Shown one piece after another: positions 23,826 through 31,166 of a DNA stretch of 31,166 nt (position 1 is its first letter; every line of letters begins with the position of its first letter). The stretch is from the NCBI GenBank assembly GCA_001940725.1, contig MDVR01000078.1:1-31166 (forward strand), given 5' to 3'. The position numbers were made by a program, and so were the translations under genes. The DNA is from Candidatus Heimdallarchaeota archaeon LC_2. GTDB lineage: Archaea > Asgardarchaeota > Heimdallarchaeia > Heimdallarchaeales > Kariarchaeaceae. The notes beneath the pieces are model-generated. The model was not told where the DNA came from and did no database searches. It saw nothing but the letters and a program-made list of their open reading frames with translations.

Positions 23826-24434
23826 ATGAAAGTTATTGTTATGCTAGGAATGCCATTATCTGGAAAAACAACACATGCAAAAGTCCTTCAGGATGATGTG
23901 AATATTCCATTATATGAGACCGGAACCTTTGTGTACAAAGAAGTCGAAGAAAGAGGTCTAGAAGCAACCCCCGAGAATGTTAAAATTGTTGCCGGTGAAT
24001 GTAAATCTAAATCTGACTCTTATTTCACAGAAAAAACCATTGATTATGTGTTAGTTAATAATCCAGAGGCCAAGGTTATATTTATCTCAGGAATAAAAGC
24101 ATTAAGCGAAATAGAATATCTAAATGAAAAATTAGGTGCAGATAATGTTTTGTTGGTATCATTTCATGCGAGTGTCGACACACGACATGCTCGATTAATG
24201 AATGCAGACCGTCAAGCAGCATCACAAGGTGGAAAAGGTGTCGAAGACTTGGCAATGTCAAAAGATAAATCTCGATTCAATATACGTGATACCAAAGAAC
24301 TTGGTTATGGTTTAGGAAAATTGATGGCACTTGCTGATTTTGTTGTTAATACTGAGGATAAAAAATGGCCTTACAATAATTTTGCTACAACATTATCTAA
24401 TTTTAAAGAAATCATTAAAAGTGTGGTAGAGTAA
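23826..24434 (+). CDS. UPF0200-like archaeal P-loop nucleotide kinase
   Basis: A 202-residue adenylate-kinase-like P-loop protein. Walker A is GMPLSGKTT (8-16). ETGTFVYKEVEERGLEATPENV, FISGIKALSEIEYLNEK, and GLGKLMALADFVVNTE fit the archaeal UPF0200 pattern, in which the last motif is normally RELSFGLGxVIALADY. The lid loop has HASVDTRHARLMNADRQ. Members are annotated as adenylate kinase or dephospho-CoA kinase-like, but the substrate is not established. It lies 74 nt after the helicase and 22 nt before the GT-C gene, so an operon is plausible. Start ATG 23826. Confidence 0.8.
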   Translation: MKVIVMLGMPLSGKTTHAKVLQDDVNIPLYETGTFVYKEVEERGLEATPENVKIVAGECKSKSDSYFTEKTIDYVLVNNPEAKVIFISGIKALSEIEYLNEKLGADNVLLVSFHASVDTRHARLMNADRQAASQGGKGVEDLAMSKDKSRFNIRDTKELGYGLGKLMALADFVVNTEDKKWPYNNFATTLSNFKEIIKSVVE

Positions 24435-24456
24435 ATCCCATTGGAAAGAAGAATAA

Positions 24457-26535
24457 ATGAGCGATTCTAAAAACCCAAAAAATCGAAATAAGAAAGCTAG
24501 TAAAAATAAATATAGCTCATTACCTGCATTAGCTTTTGATGTCTTAAGAGTGGTACCTGAATCAACAAAACCAACAAATAATACTCGAAATGATCGATTA
24601 ACCGATTTAATAATTGTATTTCTAGTATTTGGGATTGCTTTGTGGGTCCGATTTTGGGTTAGCTCATTGATAGGTCTTGAAGGCGTTTATGGAACTCATT
24701 TTAATATTCCCATAAATGAAGAAGACACACTTGGAATAGGTAAATATCTTGGTGTAGATCCAGGTACAAGTGTTGAAAGTGAAGGATATAATGATTACGG
24801 TCACTATTATATAGGTTATGTCAAAGCATTTGTTGATGAAAAATGGAACCCCTATTCGGGAAAGCTTGATCCAAACGACCCAAAAGATACTTTGAATGGA
24901 TATGTTTATGGTCCTGTTTATATTTACTCTATAGCATTTGGGAAAATGTTTTTTGATATATCCGCTGAAGATTCGATTATTTGGTCCAATATTATTTTTG
25001 ACTCAGCCAGTTACAGTATGGTGTACATCTTGGCAAAAAGAGTGACAGGAAATATCGTAGCAATGGTTGTTGCCATACTTGGGTCCCTGTCTCCAATAGC
25101 TGTTTACTACACTAGTGTTAGATTTCTCAATGCACCTCAGATGAATTTCTTCACATTAGTTTTCATATACTTCTTTTTGGAACATAGAGATACCTTTGCG
25201 ATGTTCTTCTTGGCTGCAGCTTCGTTAACCAAACAATTTCCAATGTTCTTGCTAATGCCGATTGGGTTCTTTATTGTTAGGAGATATGGTTTTTTGAAAG
25301 GAGTGGCTATATATCTATTATTCTTTGTATTTATGTTATTATTATCTGTACCTTGGATTTTATTGACTCCGATAGCCTACACAACAAAATTATTCTTACC
25401 TGGTCAAGGTAAACCGGCGATTAATTGTCCGAAAGGCGGAGAAGCGACGAATTTAGTCAATGGTGAATTAAATTTAGAGTCGTGCAAAAATTATACCGAC
25501 GCAATTGCGAACGGAAGTACTCCAAATCCAGATGATATTCAAATAAGTTCTTTTGGGGAATTCTTATTTCCATTAATAAACAATCATACTATATTTTTTG
25601 GTTCTCTTTTATTAATTTCTCTAGTTGGATTTACAGGATACGATTATATGGAAAAAAATCCAAAGCTATATTATCGATTTTTTGCCGCATTTTTTGGAAT
25701 TGGTCATGCCACAATTGCTAGAGGTATTTACAAATACTATTTATCATTTTTAATTCCTTTGTTCATTCTTGCCCTTGTGCCTGGAAATTTAAAACATTCT
25801 CCAAATATTAGGGTAGGTGCGGCTCTTCATAGATCTTGGCGAACTTGGTTAAATTCAAAATATCGTTTAGGACCAATAACAAAGGCATATTGGTTATATT
25901 TTCTAGTACTGGTCGCTAGTACATTAGGGATCTTTTGGACTCTTGATTTGATCGTTTCATTGTTTACATCTTCATCAGGTTATCATAATTTATGGATATT
26001 CATATTGAGTGGATTGGCATTATTTTTTATAATTAAACCAGGAAGTTCTCTAGATAATGAGTTAGAAGATTCAACTCCGCTCCTACACAATAAAAGAAAA
26101 GATTCAATCAATTTGATTATTATATTTTCAATAGCCTACGGATTGAAAATAATTGCCAAAGAATATTTTAACAATGATAAAGATACTTTGATAAGAAATC
26201 AGATGATTCTTATTTTCTTTCTAGTTTCATTTTTGGCCCTTCCTTACTTCCAAATTTCTGTAACCAAATCCAAATTTGTAGTAACAAATTTTACATTTAG
26301 TTACAGTCAAGTAATAATGGACATAATTGGACTTGTACTTGCATTCTATGTGATTAATCTATTCAATATTGAAATATTTTTGATACACAGATATTTAACT
26401 TCCTCCGCTGTTTTGGCATTTTCAATATTCATTCTAGGTTTGATGGGTACTGAAGTCTGGGGATCATATTTCAAAGTGTATGGTAATGCGTATCGTAAAT
26501 TTATGGGGATATATAATCGATCGAAACAATATTGA
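24457..26535 (+). CDS. GT-C superfamily membrane glycosyltransferase (dolichyl-phosphate-sugar type)
   Basis: A 692-residue polytopic membrane protein with a basic cytosolic N-terminus (about 1-45) and some twelve or more hydrophobic segments, the first at about 48-70. The first outer loop has acidic residues (NEEDTLGIG at 87-95) and YNDYGHYYIGYVKAFVDEKW, followed by NPY and GYVYGPVYIYSI. This is the layout of GT-C enzymes such as ALG6/ALG8/PIG-M, where an acidic residue after the first helix is catalytic. Such enzymes transfer a sugar from a polyprenyl-phosphate donor during N-glycan or lipid glycosylation. A cysteine pair and Asn-X-Ser/Thr sites lie in the loop near 325-352. The particular sugar cannot be told. 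It follows the UPF0200 gene by 22 nt. Confidence 0.8.
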   Translation: MSDSKNPKNRNKKASKNKYSSLPALAFDVLRVVPESTKPTNNTRNDRLTDLIIVFLVFGIALWVRFWVSSLIGLEGVYGTHFNIPINEEDTLGIGKYLGVDPGTSVESEGYNDYGHYYIGYVKAFVDEKWNPYSGKLDPNDPKDTLNGYVYGPVYIYSIAFGKMFFDISAEDSIIWSNIIFDSASYSMVYILAKRVTGNIVAMVVAILGSLSPIAVYYTSVRFLNAPQMNFFTLVFIYFFLEHRDTFAMFFLAAASLTKQFPMFLLMPIGFFIVRRYGFLKGVAIYLLFFVFMLLLSVPWILLTPIAYTTKLFLPGQGKPAINCPKGGEATNLVNGELNLESCKNYTDAIANGSTPNPDDIQISSFGEFLFPLINNHTIFFGSLLLISLVGFTGYDYMEKNPKLYYRFFAAFFGIGHATIARGIYKYYLSFLIPLFILALVPGNLKHSPNIRVGAALHRSWRTWLNSKYRLGPITKAYWLYFLVLVASTLGIFWTLDLIVSLFTSSSGYHNLWIFILSGLALFFIIKPGSSLDNELEDSTPLLHNKRKDSINLIIIFSIAYGLKIIAKEYFNNDKDTLIRNQMILIFFLVSFLALPYFQISVTKSKFVVTNFTFSYSQVIMDIIGLVLAFYVINLFNIEIFLIHRYLTSSAVLAFSIFILGLMGTEVWGSYFKVYGNAYRKFMGIYNRSKQY

Positions 26536-26592
26536 TTTTCAATGTTCTTTGATCTTTTTTGTATATAGAAAAGAAACTGTGTAAAAAAGCAT

Positions 26593-26620
26593 ACTCTAAA
26601 AAACTCTACAAAATACTCTA
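26593..26620. repeat. Three direct repeats of ACTCTA upstream of the membrane protein gene
   Basis: ACTCTA occurs at 26593-26598, 26603-26608 and 26615-26620, with 10- and 12-bp periods, about one helical turn. They end 11 bp before the ATG at 26632, where a bound protein would affect initiation or a leaderless start. Confidence 0.5.
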
Positions 26621-26631
26621 ATTAGCTATAA

Positions 26632-27513
26632 ATGAAAATTCTACCGATTATTATACTCTCTCTTTTACTTGCTTCGTTTATATTATTTCAATCGGTAAAA
26701 GTTGCAGATGGCCATTTATACGAAGAGAGAATAAGCGCTTTCCATCGATATCAAGGAGAGACTTTTAGATGGGAAACAACTAGAGAATTTTTAATAGTTG
26801 ATTATTCAATATTAACAACGAATATTTCAACTTCTATGGAAATAGAATTATTACACAATACTCAACGAGGACAGATTGAAACTATTATACAACCTCTTAA
26901 AACATCAAATTTTGAATTGACAAAAATATTAAATGATGACGGTACACCTCTTGAATATTCTTGGGAGATATACCTCTTTAGGGATAGTGATCCAGTAAAT
27001 GTAATATCGTTCAAATTGGATAACTCTATAAGATCTGCATTCATTGATAAAGATCAGAGGACATTTGACATTAAATCAACTACAGAATTTTTTTCAGTTA
27101 ATTTGCAACACGTTGAGTATCAATTTATCGATGGTAAAACGGAACAATACCAAGTTAATACTGAATTATCTACTAAGAACTTTAAAGATGGACGAATTGA
27201 AAAATCAGCAGTTCATTTAAGAAAAGTGAATGATAAGGACGAGGTAGTATTCGAATATGATTTGGAAATTCAAGAGAAATCAATAGTCCAACGGTATATC
27301 AACGCACTTGATCAACCTGCATGGAAAGTTCCATTCCAATTAGGAGGTATATTATTACTGGTTTATGTATATATTCAATTACATAAATATTGGATTGAAA
27401 ATGATTTTAGAATAATCCGTGGTAAAGGAAAGATAATTACAATTGAGATTGAAGAAGAAGCAAATACGTCTGATATACCTTCGTCTGATTCAGAAGAAGA
27501 AGATGTAAAGTGA
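26632..27513 (+). CDS. Single-pass type I membrane protein, function unknown
   Basis: A 293-residue protein not recognised. Residues 3-25 form a signal peptide (cleavage plausible near VADG). A mostly beta-strand ectodomain follows (about 30-228), with one N-glycosylation-type site near Asn64 and no cysteines. A single membrane segment at about 233-251 leads to a short, acidic cytosolic tail ending SSDSEEEDVK. The rhomboid gene starts 4 nt after its stop, so the pair is co-transcribed and probably translationally coupled. It is a natural candidate substrate or partner of that protease. Start ATG 26632 is the first of the frame and opens a good signal sequence. Confidence 0.75.
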   Translation: MKILPIIILSLLLASFILFQSVKVADGHLYEERISAFHRYQGETFRWETTREFLIVDYSILTTNISTSMEIELLHNTQRGQIETIIQPLKTSNFELTKILNDDGTPLEYSWEIYLFRDSDPVNVISFKLDNSIRSAFIDKDQRTFDIKSTTEFFSVNLQHVEYQFIDGKTEQYQVNTELSTKNFKDGRIEKSAVHLRKVNDKDEVVFEYDLEIQEKSIVQRYINALDQPAWKVPFQLGGILLLVYVYIQLHKYWIENDFRIIRGKGKIITIEIEEEANTSDIPSSDSEEEDVK

Positions 27514-27517
27514 TTTT

Positions 27518-28147
27518 ATGGATCCAGTAAATTACCAAATGAATAAAACAGAAATAATAGATGATCCTTATAAGACAGCAACTTTCTATTTGGCATCTAT
27601 CAATGTTTTAATGTATATTTTAACTTCTTTAATGAGTGGGAGTTTAACTACCGGAAATACAGCAGGTACCTTATTTGGGCTTTCCATAAATACCTTATTG
27701 GGTGGCTGGATCTGGACCCCGTTAACCTCAATTTTTGCTCATGGTAATTTACCTCATTTGGGATTCAATTTGATTTATATGTTTATTTTTGGGTTCAAGT
27801 TGGAAGAAAGAGGTTATAGTAAGGATGGAATATATTTTATATATATCTTCACAGGTGTTTTAGCAGGGATTTTAAGCTTGATTTTCTTCTATAATCCAAG
27901 TTCATTTACTCTAGGCGCATCAGGTGCGGTATTTGGATTACTTGGAGCAAATGTCGGAATAGAGAAAAAAAACAATGACCCCAATTATAAACGTGTCCTG
28001 TACCTCAGTATAATTCTCTTTATTTTCTCAGGTACTGCTCCAAATACAAACATTATTGCCCATTTAATTGGACTACTTGCTGGTTATTATTTGGGTAAAA
28101 GTGAATTTCTAGATAGGTATAATCTAGAAATGGAAAAATTTCAATAA
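27518..28147 (+). CDS. Rhomboid-family intramembrane serine protease
   Basis: A 209-residue, roughly six-helix membrane protein that cuts substrate transmembrane helices. The catalytic dyad is Ser135 in TLGASGAVFG and His182 in IAHLIGLLAGYYLG. The oxyanion/substrate motif HLGFNLIYM has His80 and Asn84. WIWTPLTSIFAHGN (64-77) precedes it, as in bacterial GlpG-type enzymes. All key residues are present. Start ATG 27518 is 4 nt after the upstream gene's TGA. Its stop lies 2 bp from the stop of the converging subtilase gene, so the two genes meet tail to tail. Confidence 0.93.
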   Translation: MDPVNYQMNKTEIIDDPYKTATFYLASINVLMYILTSLMSGSLTTGNTAGTLFGLSINTLLGGWIWTPLTSIFAHGNLPHLGFNLIYMFIFGFKLEERGYSKDGIYFIYIFTGVLAGILSLIFFYNPSSFTLGASGAVFGLLGANVGIEKKNNDPNYKRVLYLSIILFIFSGTAPNTNIIAHLIGLLAGYYLGKSEFLDRYNLEMEKFQ

Positions 28148-28149
28148 TT

Positions 28150-31101
28150 TTATTTTAATTCTTCAGCTTTTCTTTTTTTCTTAATGTAAAGTTTTCGACC
28201 ACCCTCATTATAAATAAATATCCCCCAAGATGCCATTAATGCAATAAATAAGTAGATTGCAATAGAATGAATTTTTTCTTGGTCGTAAAAGTTCTCTAAT
28301 GCCGCAAATATCCTTATGTGTGCATCTGTAGCAATTAAATCACCTGTAGGGTCTTGGAGATGTACGAAAAATTCATATGATCCAAATGTTGGAAATTGAA
28401 TTATTGTTTCATAAACATTTTCACTTAATTTGTTAAATTGTATATTTTCAAATATTAGACCTCGAATATCGGGGTGCCTTCTCACTAAACTTACATTTAG
28501 AGTATTAGCAACGACATTAATATTATTAACAGTTAATCTTACCGTTATCGTTTGATGTAAATTTATATTGGCCTCTTCTCCAACATTTTTACCATTTATT
28601 GAATATTGGACATTAACTGAATTTGGTTCAATTAACCAATTGATCGCCTCAGTTGAAAGTTTATTATTATCCGAAATTTGCTTATCATTGTTTAACGATC
28701 CATAGCCAATTAATTGAGCTTTATTGTCAAAAACTAGTGGAGAGCTAAATAATAAGATTCTCCCTTGATTATTTTGCAGTTCAGATGCTAAAATAACGGG
28801 TTTGCTATTCAGTAGAGCAACTACTTGAACTGAGGCTCCTGCTACTTCCTCAATTTCCAACTGTGGTCCAAAGTGTGGGAATTGAACTAACGTGGATAGA
28901 ACATTTTGGCTATTGGAAGTTTCAGCATCTTCATAACAAAGAGCTAAACGATCATTTATTCCAAGTTCATCACATGCATTGATTGATGTGAATGCCTGAC
29001 CTTGATCATTACGATTGAAATCCATCCCTGACCCATCCAATATTTGTCCCAATGAAGCACTATTAAAACTTGCATAATTGTTTGTCTCAGCCGATAATAA
29101 CCCTCCTCCTGCAATTATAAGTAGTGATTTTCCTTGATTATAAATAAAATTCCGAATTGCTGATATTTCTTCTGAATTATAATTTAGATCAGGATTTGCA
29201 ATTATAAGTACATCATAATTATTCAATAAATCACTTGTAATATTATTGAAACGATTTTCATCAACGCTATGCCCCTCGTTTTCCAATATAGACGCAAAAT
29301 GTGAAAATTGTCCTCTTGGAGAATGACCTCCAAAATAGGTCTTTGATTTTGTGTCGAAATCCTTTGAAGAGTCAAATAAAATATCTGCTTGCCCATATCT
29401 TACAAATGCAAAAAACGATATATTCGCATACGGAAGTATGATATCTGTTAAATCATCTTCAAAATAGATCCTTCCATTCACAAATTCAATATTTTTAGAG
29501 GTAATGGTAATATTCATTAAAAATTTGTTTAGACCTTCTTTCACTGCAATTGTACTTGGAAATTGGAAATTAACTCCATAGGTTTTTTCATTATCTATTA
29601 GAGGTTTTAATGTTACCTCTCGACTTGAATGAACAAAAAATGGTAATGTTTTAGTTTTACCAGATATTTGATGTCTGAAATATAGGTTTTCATCTTTAAT
29701 AACTCGGGGTGATGATGCCATGGCAAAAGTGGTAGAACCCAAAACAGTAGTAGTTGTATTATTGAGAATTCCATAAGCTGCTTCAAAGTTTACAAACCCT
29801 CTTCCGACTTTTTCCACAGGTTCAGAAAATGACATTTCAGAAGCGCTTGCTAATAATGCTTCCCTAATTTGAAATACTGTTGCGTTTGGAAATGCTTGTC
29901 TTAATAATGCTATTCCGCCAGATATATGAGGTGTGGCCATACTAGTTCCTGTATCCGAACGAGCTCCACCACTGTCTTTATCGACTGAAAGAATATTTAC
30001 ACCTGGGGCTACTAAATCTGGACTTGGATAATCATTTACTCTTGGACCAACTGCTGAAAATTGATAAGTTCCTATATTATACCCAGTATCGGTTTTGATA
30101 AAATTTGAGGCTCCTACTGTTATTACTTGTTCCAAAGCTCCAGGTACACCAATACCTGAACCTATTGGCCCTAGATTCCCTGCAGCAGATACAATTATAA
30201 TTCCAGCCTCTGTAGCAACCCGAACAGCTTCTTCATGTATATCTGAACTCCCATTATACAATTCTGAGCTTAAACTTAAAGACATTATATCTACACCGAG
30301 GTCGATTGCTTTTTCCATACCTTGAACAACCCAATCAATTTCTCCAAATCCACTCGAATCTAATACTCTTAGAGAATGAATTATTGAATTTGGTGCCATG
30401 CCAGTACTATCATATTGCTCTGTTTTCCCATTAATGGTGTATATCCCATTTCCAGCTAAGATGCCTGTAACATGAGTTGCATGATTGGAAATTTCCATAT
30501 CCTCTGATATATCTGGTACAGTCCACTCAGTAACCCTTTTTACTCCTCCATTAATAAATGAAGGGAGATCTCCTTTAATTCCTGAATCAATTACTGCGAC
30601 TTCAATTCCATCTCCCAAAAACCCCAATTCATGCAAAAAAGAAACTCCAATTTTGTCAGCAGTAAAATCAAGATCAAAACCGGTGGTGAGCACGTCACTT
30701 ATCGATTTTTGCTGATCGACGGCCATTGTTACAGATTTAGTATTTTCAGTAATTGATTTTAAACCTTCTAATGGTATTTCATACCCCCTAATTCCTGTTG
30801 TTGTTAAAGCAGGCATGATATGATATTTATGTTTAATCCTTAAATCTGTAAGTTGTTTAGCTGCTTTTTCCATGTAGTCAAATGATTCATAAAATAATAT
30901 CCGACTTATTTCCGCATCAATGATTTGAATTTTATTATTATTTTTCTCAAGAAGGTCATAATTTAATTCCGGTATAGTTTGAATTTGTTGATAAGGTTCA
31001 TCGACATGAAGATTGAAATCTGATAATACGGGATTAATTCCACTTATCATAACTATTAATCCAATTACAATTGATTTTTGGAAACCGTAACTAAATACCA
31101 C
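28150..31101 (-). CDS. Membrane-anchored subtilisin-like serine protease (S8) with a GATase-like middle domain
   Basis: A 983-residue exported protease. Residues 8-27 are the signal sequence, and about 30-140 look like an inhibitor-type propeptide. The catalytic residues are all present: Asp172 in VAVIDSGIKG, His210 in NHATHVTGILAG, oxyanion Asn309 in SAAGNLG and Ser387 in GTSMATPHISGG. After a beta-rich region (about 440-560) comes a segment (about 567-800) with NYDVLIIANPDLNYNSEE and SLLIIAGGGLLS, resembling the class I amidotransferase/ThuA-like domains used as binding modules. A further beta domain precedes a C-terminal membrane helix (about 945-963) and a basic cytosolic tail. The catalytic domain therefore faces outward. 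The start is GTG 31101, with no better start before the upstream TAA, and a TATA box about 50 nt upstream. Confidence 0.93.
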   Translation of the reverse strand: MVFSYGFQKSIVIGLIVMISGINPVLSDFNLHVDEPYQQIQTIPELNYDLLEKNNNKIQIIDAEISRILFYESFDYMEKAAKQLTDLRIKHKYHIMPALTTTGIRGYEIPLEGLKSITENTKSVTMAVDQQKSISDVLTTGFDLDFTADKIGVSFLHELGFLGDGIEVAVIDSGIKGDLPSFINGGVKRVTEWTVPDISEDMEISNHATHVTGILAGNGIYTINGKTEQYDSTGMAPNSIIHSLRVLDSSGFGEIDWVVQGMEKAIDLGVDIMSLSLSSELYNGSSDIHEEAVRVATEAGIIIVSAAGNLGPIGSGIGVPGALEQVITVGASNFIKTDTGYNIGTYQFSAVGPRVNDYPSPDLVAPGVNILSVDKDSGGARSDTGTSMATPHISGGIALLRQAFPNATVFQIREALLASASEMSFSEPVEKVGRGFVNFEAAYGILNNTTTTVLGSTTFAMASSPRVIKDENLYFRHQISGKTKTLPFFVHSSREVTLKPLIDNEKTYGVNFQFPSTIAVKEGLNKFLMNITITSKNIEFVNGRIYFEDDLTDIILPYANISFFAFVRYGQADILFDSSKDFDTKSKTYFGGHSPRGQFSHFASILENEGHSVDENRFNNITSDLLNNYDVLIIANPDLNYNSEEISAIRNFIYNQGKSLLIIAGGGLLSAETNNYASFNSASLGQILDGSGMDFNRNDQGQAFTSINACDELGINDRLALCYEDAETSNSQNVLSTLVQFPHFGPQLEIEEVAGASVQVVALLNSKPVILASELQNNQGRILLFSSPLVFDNKAQLIGYGSLNNDKQISDNNKLSTEAINWLIEPNSVNVQYSINGKNVGEEANINLHQTITVRLTVNNINVVANTLNVSLVRRHPDIRGLIFENIQFNKLSENVYETIIQFPTFGSYEFFVHLQDPTGDLIATDAHIRIFAALENFYDQEKIHSIAIYLFIALMASWGIFIYNEGGRKLYIKKKRKAEELK

Positions 31102-31146
31102 AATTGATAAACCAAGATCAAAGATTTAAAGTCTTTTTCAATATTT

Positions 31147-31156
31147 TATTATATAG
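31147..31156 (-). promoter_or_regulatory. TATA box of the subtilase gene
   Basis: On the minus strand CTATATAATA lies 46-55 nt before the GTG start. It contains the same CTATATAA core as the cupredoxin and copy-1 regulator promoters. Confidence 0.55.
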
Positions 31157-31166
31157 ATGGTTTTGT

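Overview
The window looks like part of the chromosome of an AT-rich archaeon, most likely an Asgard (Promethearchaeota) lineage. Seen directly: a DNA topoisomerase VI B subunit, an archaeal UPF0200-type P-loop kinase, several genes with a TATA-like box 25-55 bp before the start and little or no Shine-Dalgarno sequence, a PGF-CTERM-like tail on a cupredoxin, and a 296-residue protein that reads as a longin-like plus a roadblock-like domain. The Asgard assignment is an inference that rests mainly on that last protein. No rRNA, tRNA or CRISPR array was seen.

Layout. (1) 1-5171, minus strand: an unusually long topoisomerase VI B subunit that runs off the left edge, followed upstream by a malic enzyme. 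(2) 5436-9510: a transglutaminase-like protein, two paralogous BlaI/MecI-like winged-helix regulators, a membrane M48/M56-type zinc protease in an operon with the second regulator, and a secreted cupredoxin. The space between the second regulator and the cupredoxin carries BlaI/CopY-like palindromes beside archaeal TATA boxes. (3) 9621-12330: a tandem GNAT acetyltransferase that seems to lack its 5' part, beside a TnpB whose canonical RuvC-II glutamate is a glycine and which has a Fanzor-like alternative glutamate. (4) 12417-19106, plus strand: a second membrane M48 protease with an embedded EF-hand loop, a glycerophosphodiester phosphodiesterase, a penicillin-acylase-family Ntn hydrolase, a small membrane protein and glycerol kinase. 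(5) 19103-26535: a YbjN/CesT-like acidic protein, the longin/roadblock protein, a four-cysteine small protein directly before an MrfA/Hrq1-like helicase, a UPF0200 kinase and a GT-C glycosyltransferase. (6) 26632-31101: a single-pass membrane protein 4 nt from a rhomboid protease, convergent with a membrane-anchored subtilase.

How the genes may work together. The best candidate for an undescribed system is 6207-9510 (perhaps with 12417-13883): two BlaI-like regulators, BlaR/HtpX-like membrane proteases without a beta-lactam sensor domain, and a cupredoxin whose promoter has a BlaI-type operator. This would be an archaeal membrane-to-DNA stress or metal-sensing switch. GDPD and glycerol kinase would together recycle glycerophosphodiesters and glycerol into lipid precursors. 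The window is rich in membrane and extracytoplasmic hydrolases (two M48 proteases, acylase, rhomboid, subtilase).
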